From contig NZ_QPMM01000017.1 of NCBI RefSeq assembly GCF_003419895.1, positions 80,216-144,215 on the forward strand: 64,000 nucleotides of DNA. Direction: 5' to 3'. A program made the translations under genes and the position numbers. Below the pieces are notes generated by a model. It did not search any database, had not been told where the DNA came from, and saw only the letters and a list, made by a program, of their open reading frames with translations. This document shows, one piece after another, positions 44,951 to 54,021 of this stretch. The stretch's first letter is position 1, and the number at the start of each line of letters is the position of its first letter. Origin of the DNA: Chitinophaga silvatica (GTDB taxonomy: Bacteria > Bacteroidota > Bacteroidia > Chitinophagales > Chitinophagaceae).

Positions 44951-44991
44951 ATAAAAAAATGATCTGGTTGAAGTAAGCTCAACCAGATCAT
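44951..44991 (-). terminator. Terminator of the M28 peptidase gene
   Basis: Perfect 13-base arms (44959-44971 ATGATCTGGTTGA, 44979-44991) with a 7-base loop; on the minus strand it is followed by a T-rich run (A-run at 44953-44959). It starts 17 bases after the peptidase stop. Confidence 0.85.
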
Positions 44992-45007
44992 AATATAAGG
45001 ATCACTA

Positions 45008-46327
45008 TTATTTTTTTAATGATTCTTTTTCTATTCGTGTAGGCGTTTCCGTTCCATTAACAATAGAAGTGGAACTTGCCGCTATAGCTTTAATAATACT
45101 GGTAATATTCTTAATATCCAATGTTTCAACTTCATCATCAACAGTATGATAATACTGATCTTTATCTATCTGGGTGGTTGAAATTGTATGTGCAGGAACT
45201 CCTTTGCGGGCAAGGGTTGCATTATCAGAACGATAAAACAGATCCTGCTCAGGATAAGGATCAGGATAAAAATTAAATACAGAACCTTTCAGGTTACGTT
45301 GTAAAATTGGTCCGAAATCCGAACGATCAAACCCCGTTATAAAAGCACTGTTTTTCCCAAACTTAGATTCCTTACCAATCATTTCTATATTGAACATTGC
45401 AATCACTTTATCAGGATCAAGGTTCTCAGAAAAATATGTCGATCCGTAACCGCCCGACTCTTCAGCGGTAAACGCAACAAAGATTACAGATCTTTCAGGT
45501 TTGAGTTTAGAAAAATATTTAGCCAGCATAATTACAGCTGTAGTACCAGAAGCATCATCATCTGCGCCATTTGCAATTGCATCTCCATTTACCGGAGGAA
45601 GAATTCCTAAATGATCGTAGTGCCCACTAAATACAACATATTCGTTGGGTTTACTTCTTCCTTTTATCATTCCACCTACATTCTCATAGGGCTTAACTGA
45701 AATAGTACGCTTAATATTGATTTCAATTTTTGCATCATCAGCAATTGGCGATTGTTCTAACACCGCAACTATCTGGCTTCCGCTTTTAGCCTTTTCCACA
45801 GCTGATTCCAATGCTTCTTTGGTATCAAATACCTTCTCGGAAAAATGCCCATGAATAGCCGAAACAAATTCGGTTAGAGATGAATCGATCAACACCAGTG
45901 TATTCTTCTCAGGAGTACCACTCCTCAATGCTTTGATCAAATCTCTGCGATCCTTCACATGCACAATGGTATAACTTCCGTCAATGGTCCAGTTAATATC
46001 CGGATTGTTGCCAATTGGCATTACTATCCAGTCTTTGCTTTCACCGTTTATTTTTAATAAATGTGAAGTAGTTGACAGAAAGTATTTATTAAACTTCTGC
46101 AGATAGCTGCTTTCTCCGGGTAATGGCAACAGGTTTGCAGATGCAAACTCCTTGCTTATAAATGCAGCTGCTTTTTCTATTCCCGGAGTGCCGGGAGCTC
46201 GGCCCTCCATATCGTCTGCTGCCAATGTACTTACGATACGCTTTACTTCCTTTTCCTTTACTTCCTGTGCGTTGGTGTATGACATGAAGCATAAGGTTGC
46301 CCCAAGTAACAAGGATATTCTTCTCAT
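45008..46327 (-). CDS. M28-family metallopeptidase
   Basis: Exported zinc aminopeptidase/carboxypeptidase-like enzyme of 439 aa. The signal peptide ends about residue 20 (YTNAQ). Zinc ligands and catalytic residues appear in FSGHYDHLG, NGADDDASG (bridging Asp), FTAEESGGYGS (Glu pair) and the final HTVDDE. A protease-associated-like insert lies at about 110-200. It is 5 bases downstream of the TlpA-like gene, so both proteins probably act together in the periplasm. The scissile bond preference is unknown. Confidence 0.9.
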   Translation of the reverse strand: MRRISLLLGATLCFMSYTNAQEVKEKEVKRIVSTLAADDMEGRAPGTPGIEKAAAFISKEFASANLLPLPGESSYLQKFNKYFLSTTSHLLKINGESKDWIVMPIGNNPDINWTIDGSYTIVHVKDRRDLIKALRSGTPEKNTLVLIDSSLTEFVSAIHGHFSEKVFDTKEALESAVEKAKSGSQIVAVLEQSPIADDAKIEINIKRTISVKPYENVGGMIKGRSKPNEYVVFSGHYDHLGILPPVNGDAIANGADDDASGTTAVIMLAKYFSKLKPERSVIFVAFTAEESGGYGSTYFSENLDPDKVIAMFNIEMIGKESKFGKNSAFITGFDRSDFGPILQRNLKGSVFNFYPDPYPEQDLFYRSDNATLARKGVPAHTISTTQIDKDQYYHTVDDEVETLDIKNITSIIKAIAASSTSIVNGTETPTRIEKESLKK

Positions 46328-46332
46328 AATGG

Positions 46333-48690
46333 TTAGTTGTTCTTTGTATTAGTGATTTTGGTTGTTGGTGGTTCCTGTTGTTTAAAATATGTTGAACTAA
46401 AAACATTTAATATGTTAGCATAGTCCGTACCATAAGGTAATAACAACATAGTTCCTGCTGGTGAAACTAATATTTTTGAAGGATATCCGGAAACTTTATA
46501 ATCATCTTCTATTTTTGAATCTGATACAGCATTAGGAAAATTGTAATGTGAATTATCCAAGAATTGCTTTGTGATTTCCAGAGGTTCATGGCAGGATACC
46601 AGTAAAACTGCATAATTGGGATGCTTTCCAGCATTAACCTCCTCAACAAGTTTGCTGATATTCGGTAAATCTTCCCTGCAAGGGCTACACCAGCTTCCCC
46701 AGAAGTCGAGTAGCAACCATTTTCCACTGTAATCACTCAGCTGATAATCCTCTGAATTCAGCCCTTTCAGCTTAAAGTCCGGTGCTTTAGTCCATCCTTT
46801 TACAACTACGTCCTTAAAGAACTGATGAAAGGATTTACCGGAAAACTGACGGTTAAATTGCCGTTCAAGGGAGTCCATCAGGTTAGGATTTACCTGTAAT
46901 TGCTGAGCCATCACCTTAATTGCCAGTTCAGGTTTTCCAATTTTATTCAATTCCTCAGCAAATAAAGGTGAATAACTTTCGGAAGCCGACAATAAGTGTC
47001 TGTCATAAAATCCTTCATGTGGACTTTCCTGTTTACTCGAAGGCGAATATGAGGCAGCCTGGGCGAGGAAATTCAGTGCAGCCTCTTTATTCTCAGGCAA
47101 AGTGCGTTTATATTTCAAATAGTAGCTATGTGCCAATAACAATTTATTAGCTTTTTTTCTGTCGTTCATTCTAGTATATCTACTCCAGAAAGCCGTATCT
47201 GTCTGATTTTCCTTTAGATCAACAATAAGCCTGTCGAGTAAGGAATCTGCTTCCTTATTCAAACCATTTTTATTCAGCTGATCGTAAAACAGTAACTTAT
47301 ATTTAGCGGGTTTACCATATGCGAAGGAAGCAGTTGTAATACTATCAAATTGTTGTTTCAACTGGAGCAACTGAGATTTATCTTTTGTGCGTAAAGCCTT
47401 TACCCATAAGTATTGTGGTCTTAGAATCGCCTGGAATAGAGAATCATTACTTTGTCCTAACTGATCCAACACTAATATAAAGCTGTCTGTACGTGCTTTG
47501 GTTGCTGTAAGAAACTCCTGGAATTCTGTCTCTCCAAATTCCTTCTTTGCTTCATTCACCCAGGTGGTATCGTCAATAATTTTGAATCGTTGTGACATCT
47601 GTGTATCCACCCAGTCGTCTAATCTGGTTGGATAGGCTTTAAAGGCATTTAATATTTCTATTGAAGTTGCTACTGGTAAAGTGATAAACTGTAGCTTATT
47701 AAATAAATCACTGGGATCTGATTGTAATTCAGAGGTAGTACTTTTTTCCAGCTCCTCTTTGTATTGCTCCCAGCATTCTTTGCACATATGAATTATTTGT
47801 CTTCTTGCTCTCTTATATTTAGGGATACTCAAATATTTAGGATCATTTAGTGCAAGAAAATTGGCGAGTTTGGTTGAATCAATTTGTTTATTAATACTTA
47901 GCCGATCACTTATTCCACTCATATGGAACATGGTATTGAACATGGCCGTATCAGGAACCGTAAATACAGTATCTGGATTAATTACACGTACCTTATAATG
48001 ATTTACGCCTCTTTCACCTTCTTTATGTTGCCAGATACTCTTCCAGCTTACAGTCTGAGGATATCCACCGAAGAATTCTTCATCCAACTGATAATCTGTC
48101 GATTCTGTTTTAAGCTTGCCCTGAATAATTAGTTTACGTTTCGAAGCCTCTGTTATTTTATACTCAATATCATCTTTCTTCCAGGTGTAGCCTATTTCCC
48201 TGCTGGCAGGTAACTCTCTGAACAGTGGCTGTAGATCGGTCGTATTTAGCTGGGTTGGTTCACCGTTCAGAAAATTGCTGTAATAGTCATAGATTCCAGT
48301 TCTGTCTTTTATAATTTGTTTTAACTCTTTTTCATTTAATATTTCACTTACGACACCTTGTGCATTTACCTGAAAATGAACAGGCAGATGCCACATTTGC
48401 ATAGTAGCTAACTGGCCATAGTTTATATGTGTTGGGTCCAGGGTATCTGTGAGGTTTACTTTGTAATCGCCTATTCCCACTCGGTTGGCAGATTCTAAGA
48501 CGCACACCAGATCACGATTTCCATTTTTATCTTTATCTGAGATTTTGATGCGATAGTATTTATTGATAATCTGAGTGCCTTGTGGTAAGGTATCATTTAT
48601 TAAAAAGTGGTACAGGAATGTCTTACTTTTTTGTGCTGACGACAGTATCGGTATTACCATGAGCAAGGCTAACCAGATAAATTTGCGCAT
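46333..48690 (-). CDS. Large TlpA/ResA-like thiol-disulfide protein
   Basis: A 785-residue exported protein (signal peptide ending near AQ at about 19). Its C-terminal 150 residues are a TlpA-type thioredoxin domain with active site WGSWCSPCRED (Cys668, Cys671) and cis-proline in SGYPSKILV. The first about 600 residues are not a family I recognise; they include a CKECW motif (about 305) and helical repeats. Similar long TlpA-like proteins are common in Bacteroidota near peptidases and TonB receptors. It begins an operon with the M28 gene. Confidence 0.82.
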   Translation of the reverse strand: MRKFIWLALLMVIPILSSAQKSKTFLYHFLINDTLPQGTQIINKYYRIKISDKDKNGNRDLVCVLESANRVGIGDYKVNLTDTLDPTHINYGQLATMQMWHLPVHFQVNAQGVVSEILNEKELKQIIKDRTGIYDYYSNFLNGEPTQLNTTDLQPLFRELPASREIGYTWKKDDIEYKITEASKRKLIIQGKLKTESTDYQLDEEFFGGYPQTVSWKSIWQHKEGERGVNHYKVRVINPDTVFTVPDTAMFNTMFHMSGISDRLSINKQIDSTKLANFLALNDPKYLSIPKYKRARRQIIHMCKECWEQYKEELEKSTTSELQSDPSDLFNKLQFITLPVATSIEILNAFKAYPTRLDDWVDTQMSQRFKIIDDTTWVNEAKKEFGETEFQEFLTATKARTDSFILVLDQLGQSNDSLFQAILRPQYLWVKALRTKDKSQLLQLKQQFDSITTASFAYGKPAKYKLLFYDQLNKNGLNKEADSLLDRLIVDLKENQTDTAFWSRYTRMNDRKKANKLLLAHSYYLKYKRTLPENKEAALNFLAQAASYSPSSKQESPHEGFYDRHLLSASESYSPLFAEELNKIGKPELAIKVMAQQLQVNPNLMDSLERQFNRQFSGKSFHQFFKDVVVKGWTKAPDFKLKGLNSEDYQLSDYSGKWLLLDFWGSWCSPCREDLPNISKLVEEVNAGKHPNYAVLLVSCHEPLEITKQFLDNSHYNFPNAVSDSKIEDDYKVSGYPSKILVSPAGTMLLLPYGTDYANILNVFSSTYFKQQEPPTTKITNTKNN

Positions 48691-48706
48691 ATAGGGTTAT
48701 TTTAAG

Positions 48707-48737
48707 AAAAGATAATTATACAGACTGATTAATACAA
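48707..48737 (-). promoter_or_regulatory. Promoter of the TlpA-like/M28 operon
   Basis: On the minus strand GTTG (48735-48738) and TATCTTTT (48707-48714, one mismatch to TAnnTTTG) are separated by 20 bases, followed by a leader of about 10 bases before the ATG at 48690. Confidence 0.5.
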
Positions 48738-48763
48738 CTAAACTGCTATCTTGAATATTTGCG

Positions 48764-48771
48764 TATTTTTG
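48764..48771 (+). promoter_or_regulatory. Putative -7 box for ruvB
   Basis: TATTTTTG fits TAnnTTTG exactly, 13 bases before the ruvB ATG at 48785, predicting a leader of about 7 bases. The -33 region is not clear. Confidence 0.45.
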
Positions 48772-48784
48772 ATGGAATTGAATT

Positions 48785-49813
48785 ATGTCCAATCAACCTT
48801 TAAGACCAGAAGAGAACAGACTCAGTAATGCTGAGAAAGAATTCGAGAACAGTATTCGTCCTCGGGAAATACTTGAATTTTCCGGGCAGGAGCAGATTAT
48901 TGAGAACCTCAAGATTTTTATCAAGGCAGCTAAGCTGAGAGGAGAGGCATTGGATCATACGCTGTTTCATGGCCCTCCGGGATTAGGAAAAACTACCTTA
49001 TCGCGCATCATCGCCAATGAATTAGGGGTAAATATCAAGGAAACATCTGGTCCGGTGATTGAGAAACCAGGAGATTTGGCCGGGCTACTCACTAATCTGG
49101 AAGAAAAGGATGTGTTGTTTATAGATGAAATCCACCGCTTAAGTACTGTTGTGGAAGAATATCTGTATTCGGCCATGGAAGATTACCGGATAGATATTAT
49201 GATTGAAACCGGCCCGAGTGCAAGATCTATACAATTAAACCTGTTACCGTTTACACTGGTTGGAGCTACTACCAGATCAGGATTATTAACAGCTCCATTG
49301 TTGTCGAGATTCGGGATAAAATCGAGACTTGAATATTATAATGCAGCTACCTTACAGAAAATTATCTGGAGGGCGGCGGGCTTGCTTAATACAAAAATTA
49401 CTTCAGATGCAGCATCTGAGATAGCGAGAAGATCTAGAGGTACTCCACGTATTGCCAATGGCTTATTACGAAGAGTACGTGATTTTGCCCAGGTGGTGGG
49501 AAATGGAGTAATTGATATGGACATCGCTCAATTAAGCCTGAAAGCGCTGAATGTAGATGAATATGGGCTAGACGAGATGGATAACCGTATTTTAAATACA
49601 ATCATTGAGAACTTTAAAGGCGGACCAGTGGGAATAACAACTATTGCCACCGCAGTAGGAGAAGAAGCAGGCACCCTGGAGGAAGTATATGAGCCTTTTC
49701 TGATTCAGGAGGGTTTTATCAAGCGTACCCCAAGAGGAAGGGAAGTTACAGAGAAAGCATACGTGCATTTGGGGAAGACTTCATTTAGAGGAGGAAGTAA
49801 TTTATTATTTTAA
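48785..49813 (+). CDS. ruvB: Holliday junction helicase RuvB
   Basis: AAA+ motor of 342 aa that drives branch migration with RuvA at Holliday junctions. Walker A GPPGLGKT is at 63-70, Walker B VLFIDEIHRL follows, the sensor/arginine-finger stretch is GATTRSGLLTAPLLSRFGI, and the C-terminal winged helix runs from about 255. The length is normal. ruvA is not adjacent, while ruvC lies 2.7 kb downstream, so the system is dispersed. Convergent with the rprY-like gene. Confidence 0.97.
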   Translation: MSNQPLRPEENRLSNAEKEFENSIRPREILEFSGQEQIIENLKIFIKAAKLRGEALDHTLFHGPPGLGKTTLSRIIANELGVNIKETSGPVIEKPGDLAGLLTNLEEKDVLFIDEIHRLSTVVEEYLYSAMEDYRIDIMIETGPSARSIQLNLLPFTLVGATTRSGLLTAPLLSRFGIKSRLEYYNAATLQKIIWRAAGLLNTKITSDAASEIARRSRGTPRIANGLLRRVRDFAQVVGNGVIDMDIAQLSLKALNVDEYGLDEMDNRILNTIIENFKGGPVGITTIATAVGEEAGTLEEVYEPFLIQEGFIKRTPRGREVTEKAYVHLGKTSFRGGSNLLF

Positions 49814-49827
49814 TTGATAGATAGAAA

Positions 49828-49867
49828 AAGCGGATACAGGCAACTTGATAATTTCCTGTATCCGCTT
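49828..49867. terminator. Bidirectional terminator ruvB / response regulator
   Basis: Perfect 13-base arms (AAGCGGATACAGG and complement) with a 14-base loop between two convergent genes. The T-run after either arm is short. Confidence 0.72.
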
Positions 49868-49887
49868 AGTTATTTCAGGCAGTTCCG

Positions 49888-50589
49888 CTATTCTTTTACA
49901 ACCAGTCGGAAGCCGTTACCGTGTATGTTTACGATTTCGATATTTGGATCTTCTTTCAGGTATTTACGCAGTTTAGCGATGTAAACGTCCATGCTCCTTC
50001 CGTTGAAGTAGGTATCGCTACCCCAGATTTTCTTCAAAGCGAGTTCACGAGGCAACAGATCATTTTTGTGTTCGCAGAGCATATGCAGTAGTTCGTTCTC
50101 TTTAGGAGAGAGGGTATGCGTTTCTCCATTATGCGTAAGCGTACGTAGTCGGGAATTAAAAGTATATGAACCGATTACAAATTCATGTATTTCTTCTTCC
50201 TTACTGTTTAATTCCTGGTTGCGTTTCAGGATTGCTTTGATTTTGAGTAAAAGAAGTTCGCTATCAAATGGTTTGGAGATATAATCGTCGGCTCCTAGCT
50301 TGTAGCCCTGGATTATATCTTCTTTCATTGTTTTTGCAGAGAGGAAGAATAAAGGAATATCAGGATCAACGTCTCTGATTTCTTCTGCGAGTTTAAAGCC
50401 GTCCATATTCGGCATCATGATATCGAGCAGGCAGATATCAAATTTTTCACGGCGGAAGGCTGCCAAAGCCAAAATACCATCCCTGCATAGCTCCACATCA
50501 TAATCGTTCAGTTCAAGGTAGTTTTTCAGTACCATGCCCAGGTTGGTATCATCCTCAGCCAGTAATATCTTTGGTTTACGTTCTTCCAT
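49888..50589 (-). CDS. RprY-like response regulator
   Basis: OmpR-family two-component regulator (233 aa). Receiver domain 1-120: acidic pair Asp13-Asp14, phospho-acceptor Asp56 in CLLDIMMP, Lys in YISKPF. Winged-helix output domain from about 130 to 232, with recognition region GRSMDVYIAKLRKYL. Strong likeness to RprY of Bacteroidota, which with RprX influences membrane and central metabolism genes. No kinase is adjacent. A perfect -7 box lies upstream. Confidence 0.9.
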   Translation of the reverse strand: MEERKPKILLAEDDTNLGMVLKNYLELNDYDVELCRDGILALAAFRREKFDICLLDIMMPNMDGFKLAEEIRDVDPDIPLFFLSAKTMKEDIIQGYKLGADDYISKPFDSELLLLKIKAILKRNQELNSKEEEIHEFVIGSYTFNSRLRTLTHNGETHTLSPKENELLHMLCEHKNDLLPRELALKKIWGSDTYFNGRSMDVYIAKLRKYLKEDPNIEIVNIHGNGFRLVVKE

Positions 50590-50611
50590 GATTATAAGAG
50601 ATTGATTATAA

Positions 50612-50619
50612 CAAATATA
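50612..50619 (-). promoter_or_regulatory. Putative -7 box for the rprY-like gene
   Basis: On the minus strand TATATTTG matches TAnnTTTG exactly, 22 bases before the ATG at 50589. No clear -33 box. Confidence 0.42.
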
Positions 50620-50693
50620 AAATTTTTCTACGGTACGTAAGGTCGTTAAAATTCAGTCTAGTTCTATCAAATGAATTGTTAAAACTATTGAGA

Positions 50694-51485
50694 TTATCTT
50701 TTGTTCAAAAGCGACGAAAAGGGATAGCGTAAATTGCCGTAGTTGACCATGTCTACAATAATGTTACCGACTGAGATGGGGCTTTCTACACGGAGTGGTA
50801 CTTTATTTTCGTCATCACTTACCCAGACGGTCATTTTTTCACCACCTTCAAAGATGGTTCCTTTGATTAGCAGGGGTTTGAATTTGATAGCCCTGAATTT
50901 CCCGAATTTAGTATTTACTTCTTCTATGCCCAGGAACCGGATATAGATATTATACACCTGGTCGTCGAGGAACATGGCGAAGGGTATTTTATCATCGGGT
51001 TTATATTTTGAGAAATCTATATTTCTGGCGTAGTAGATAGCGCTGATGACGTCCTGAACGCAGGGAGGAACCGGAAAAGTACCATTGGTACTGATGGCCT
51101 GGTGCCCTACCTGGTTGAAAACAACGTTGTTATAGATTTTATACCCCCCTTCATTTACATTCCGGACAAATTTCAGGGGTTGCATGGTAGCGGTATCAAC
51201 ATAACTTTCGTATCTATCGCGCACTTTAAAGATCCAATCGTATGCTTTGAAGGTTTTTCCATCGCCTACAATATGGTAAACGTCTCTGTTGGCAAATTTA
51301 TCGAGGCTAACATTAAAAGTGGCTTCTCCGGCGCCGACATACATTTTTCCCAGATTATAGTAAACTTTGAAAGTGATGCTTTCGCCGGCTTTAAAGCTGG
51401 AATTGCGTATAGAGCAAAAATCATTTTGCGCATCAACGGTAAGAAAACAGGAAAGTCCTAAAAATATGAGTAACAAATACTTCAT
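50694..51485 (-). CDS. DUF3108 exported protein
   Basis: A 263-residue protein with a signal peptide (cleavage near TVDAQ, about residue 20) and a DUF3108 pattern: beta-rich repeats with AGESITFKVYYNLGKMYVG and a C-terminal VSDDENKVPLRVESP stretch. Function unknown; members of the family in Bacteroidota are periplasmic or outer-membrane associated. It starts 9 bases after the flippase-like gene on the same strand, so they are co-transcribed. Confidence 0.82.
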   Translation of the reverse strand: MKYLLLIFLGLSCFLTVDAQNDFCSIRNSSFKAGESITFKVYYNLGKMYVGAGEATFNVSLDKFANRDVYHIVGDGKTFKAYDWIFKVRDRYESYVDTATMQPLKFVRNVNEGGYKIYNNVVFNQVGHQAISTNGTFPVPPCVQDVISAIYYARNIDFSKYKPDDKIPFAMFLDDQVYNIYIRFLGIEEVNTKFGKFRAIKFKPLLIKGTIFEGGEKMTVWVSDDENKVPLRVESPISVGNIIVDMVNYGNLRYPFSSLLNKR

Positions 51486-51494
51486 CGGTGGAAG

Positions 51495-52532
51495 CTATTT
51501 TTCCTTAAAAATTTTGACGCCCAATAAAAGCACACTTCCAAAGAAAGCTGGCAGTACAAGGTTGATTAGCCAGATACCTACAGTAGCGGCAATAATGGCC
51601 ATTGTATTTGTGCTAAGTAATCCAAGAAAAAAAATACTCACTTTGCCACGAACTCCCAATTCTGCGATGGCAATGGTGGGCACTCCAGCCATTACCAGAT
51701 AGATAACACTATTAAGTAAAAATCCTTGCCACCACATGAATTCCATACCGAGTGCATCCAACAAAATCAAATACTGTGCCGAGAAGACAATATATCGGAA
51801 CGCTGAAAGCAGCAACAGATAACGTAATTCACTAGGTGGATATTGAACAATGATCTCAATATAGACCTTCGCTTTTCGAAGAAATGGTACTTTGTCGAAT
51901 ACCCACAGTATTATTTGTAACCGAAAATATAACAAAACAGTCAGCGCACAAATAACAATCAGCACACTTAACAGTAATTTATGCCAGAACCCCGGATCCA
52001 GGAAAATGCTTTCAGAGGAAGGGGGGAAATTATTGACATAATAGAGTAACCCAATGAGGCCAAAGATGATGGTAATGATTAATTGGCTGAAGCTACCAAC
52101 AATAGTAGCGGCTATGGCTTTCAGTTTGTTCTCATTCTTAAGGTAAAGGATACGGCCACCGTATTCGCCTATACGATTTGGAGTATTAATGGAAAGGGAT
52201 ACGCCGGAAAGAATAGCGCTAAAGGCCTTAAAAAAGGATACATCTTCGAGCAGGCGAACCAATTTCTGCCACTTTCTGGCTTCCAATCCCCAGTTAAAAA
52301 ACATCAGTATAAACACGAGAGCAACACCTGCCCACCCTTTACGGCGCAGCGAATCGCCCATATGCTCCAATGATATCTGCAGATTATCGCGATTTACCAA
52401 CTGGTGGTATATAGAATAGGTTAACCATGCAAAAAGCACTGTTCCTAATAAGTAATTGAGAATTATTTTGGTACTTTTGTTCAGATAGTCAATTTTTTGG
52501 CAAAAATAATGGGTGCTTGGCAAACAAGTCAA
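51495..52532 (-). CDS. Flippase-like (UPF0104/LPG synthase TM) membrane protein
   Basis: Multi-pass inner-membrane protein of up to 345 aa, related to the membrane domain of lysylphosphatidylglycerol synthases and AglD-type flippases (about eight helices; SINTPNRIGEYGGRI signature near 130). The start is uncertain: the frame opens with TTG at 52532 and has no ATG before the first helix. The promoter at 52501-52533 would place transcription start near 52495, so the true start is probably further in, near residue 17 (a CTG). The ruvC start overlaps it by 16 bases on the other strand. Confidence 0.83.
   Translation of the reverse strand: MTCLPSTHYFCQKIDYLNKSTKIILNYLLGTVLFAWLTYSIYHQLVNRDNLQISLEHMGDSLRRKGWAGVALVFILMFFNWGLEARKWQKLVRLLEDVSFFKAFSAILSGVSLSINTPNRIGEYGGRILYLKNENKLKAIAATIVGSFSQLIITIIFGLIGLLYYVNNFPPSSESIFLDPGFWHKLLLSVLIVICALTVLLYFRLQIILWVFDKVPFLRKAKVYIEIIVQYPPSELRYLLLLSAFRYIVFSAQYLILLDALGMEFMWWQGFLLNSVIYLVMAGVPTIAIAELGVRGKVSIFFLGLLSTNTMAIIAATVGIWLINLVLPAFFGSVLLLGVKIFKEK
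52472..52479 (+). promoter_or_regulatory. Putative -7 box for ruvC
   Basis: TACTTTTG fits TAnnTTTG exactly, 37 bases before the ruvC TTG start, inside the 5' coding part of the opposite flippase-like gene. Confidence 0.4.
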
Positions 52533-52533
52533 A
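52501..52533 (-). promoter_or_regulatory. Promoter of the flippase-like/DUF3108 operon
   Basis: On the minus strand TTTG (52530-52533) and TATTTTTG (52501-52508) are separated by 21 bases, both perfect consensus matches. It lies within the ruvC start region, so this promoter and ruvC share the same bases. Confidence 0.6.
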
Positions 52534-53077
52534 AATAATTCTCGGAATAGACCCAGGAACGTTAGTAATGGGTTACGGTTTAATACTGGTAACAGGAAAA
52601 AAGATAAGCCTGATTGAAATGGATGTGCTGAAGTTATCTAAGTATAAAGACCATTATGAACGTTTACAACAGATACACTGCTGTGTAAATACACTTATTG
52701 AGCAACATAAACCGGATACTTTTGCCATTGAGGCCCCATTTTTCGGGAAGAATGTACAAAGTATGCTGAAATTAGGACGGGCACAGGGAGTAGCTATTGC
52801 CGCTGCCATCCAGAATGGCCTCACTGTTACAGAATATTCACCTAAGAAAGTTAAGCAATCTGTTACCGGGAATGGGAATGCAGACAAGGAGCAGGTTTGG
52901 CAAATGTTGCAACACATACTTAAAATAGTAGATAAGCCTACTTATTTTGATGCTACAGATGCCCTGGCGGTAGCAGTTTGTCACTATTACCAAGAGAGTA
53001 ATCCTTTAGCAGGAATGAGCAAATCAAAAGGTTGGGAACAATTCCTGCAACAACACCCCGAAAGGATTGTCAGATAA
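52517..53077 (+). CDS. ruvC: Holliday junction resolvase RuvC
   Basis: Endonuclease (186 aa) that cuts Holliday junctions symmetrically. Acidic catalytic residues are Asp12 in LGIDPGT, Glu72 in FAIEAPFF and the aspartates Asp145/Asp148 in DATDALAVAVCH. The length fits. The start is a TTG; the nearest ATG (52509) is out of frame. Its first 16 bases overlap the annotated start of the opposite flippase-like gene. Confidence 0.95.
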   Translation: MANKSKIILGIDPGTLVMGYGLILVTGKKISLIEMDVLKLSKYKDHYERLQQIHCCVNTLIEQHKPDTFAIEAPFFGKNVQSMLKLGRAQGVAIAAAIQNGLTVTEYSPKKVKQSVTGNGNADKEQVWQMLQHILKIVDKPTYFDATDALAVAVCHYYQESNPLAGMSKSKGWEQFLQQHPERIVR

Positions 53078-53259
53078 TTAATCGTATGTAGCAGGTTATT
53101 TTATAAATCCGTAAATTGTAGTTACTTTGGTGGTATAAATTTAACACCCGAACAACTGTTAAGAAGTATAAGCGATAGCTTAACTATGAAAAATGACCTT
53201 CATTGGTTCTATGAACAAACTATAACAAGCTTTTTTACATTAATCAGCATCAAGCAGAT

Positions 53260-54021
53260 ATGAAAGCAAGAATCCTATTGGTGGAAGATGATCAGAATAT
53301 TGGTGCAGTTACAAAAAAACGATTGGAAGAGGCAGGATATGATGTAGTGCACAGTATTGACGGCCAGGCAGCATGGGAACAATTTCAATTACGTTCATTT
53401 GATATTTGCTTATTGGATGTAGTTATGCCCAAAAAAGACGGCCTGGAGTTAGCACAACTGATCCGTGAAAGTAACGACCATGTTCCTATATTGTTTCTCA
53501 CATCTAAGAACGAAAAAGAGGATAGAATAGCAGGTTTACAAATTGGCGCAGATGACTATATAAGCAAACCATTCAGCATGCAAGAGCTGATCCTGCGAAT
53601 TGAAGTATTCCTGAAACGCTCCAGAACTCCGGCTAAATCGAAATCTACACTGTATCCAATCGGTTTAATGACTTTCGATTACGAAGACTTACGACTATAC
53701 ACCGCCAATGGCGAGGTATCTATCTCCCTTACTCAAAAGGAAGCGGACCTGTTAAAATACTTCTGTCTCAATCCCAATAAAACATTAAAAAGAGAAGATA
53801 TCCTTTTCCATGTTTGGGGGAAAGATGATTATTTCCTGGGCCGAAGCATGGATGTGTTTATTACTAAACTCCGGAAACATTTTAAAGCAGATCCGCAAAT
53901 CAGGCTGGAAACCGTACATGGTGTGGGCTTCCGCTTTAATATCCCAAATCCTAATCAGAATAAAAATAAAGATAACAACAAGGACAATAAAGATAATAAA
54001 GACAATAAAGACAACTCATAA
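53260..54021 (+). CDS. RprY-like response regulator with KDN-repeat tail
   Basis: OmpR-family regulator of 253 aa. Phospho-acceptor Asp53 in CLLDVVMP, pocket Asp10-Asp11, Lys in YISKPFSMQ; output domain with LGRSMDVFITKLRK. The C-terminal 23 residues are a low-complexity Lys-Asp-Asn run (NKDNNKDNKDNKD) encoded by tandem GACAATAAA-type repeats, an extension absent from the other rprY-like gene here. The stop codon overlaps the convergent hit gene by 6 bases. No kinase adjacent. The repeat tail may vary in length between strains. Confidence 0.88.
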   Translation: MKARILLVEDDQNIGAVTKKRLEEAGYDVVHSIDGQAAWEQFQLRSFDICLLDVVMPKKDGLELAQLIRESNDHVPILFLTSKNEKEDRIAGLQIGADDYISKPFSMQELILRIEVFLKRSRTPAKSKSTLYPIGLMTFDYEDLRLYTANGEVSISLTQKEADLLKYFCLNPNKTLKREDILFHVWGKDDYFLGRSMDVFITKLRKHFKADPQIRLETVHGVGFRFNIPNPNQNKNKDNNKDNKDNKDNKDNS

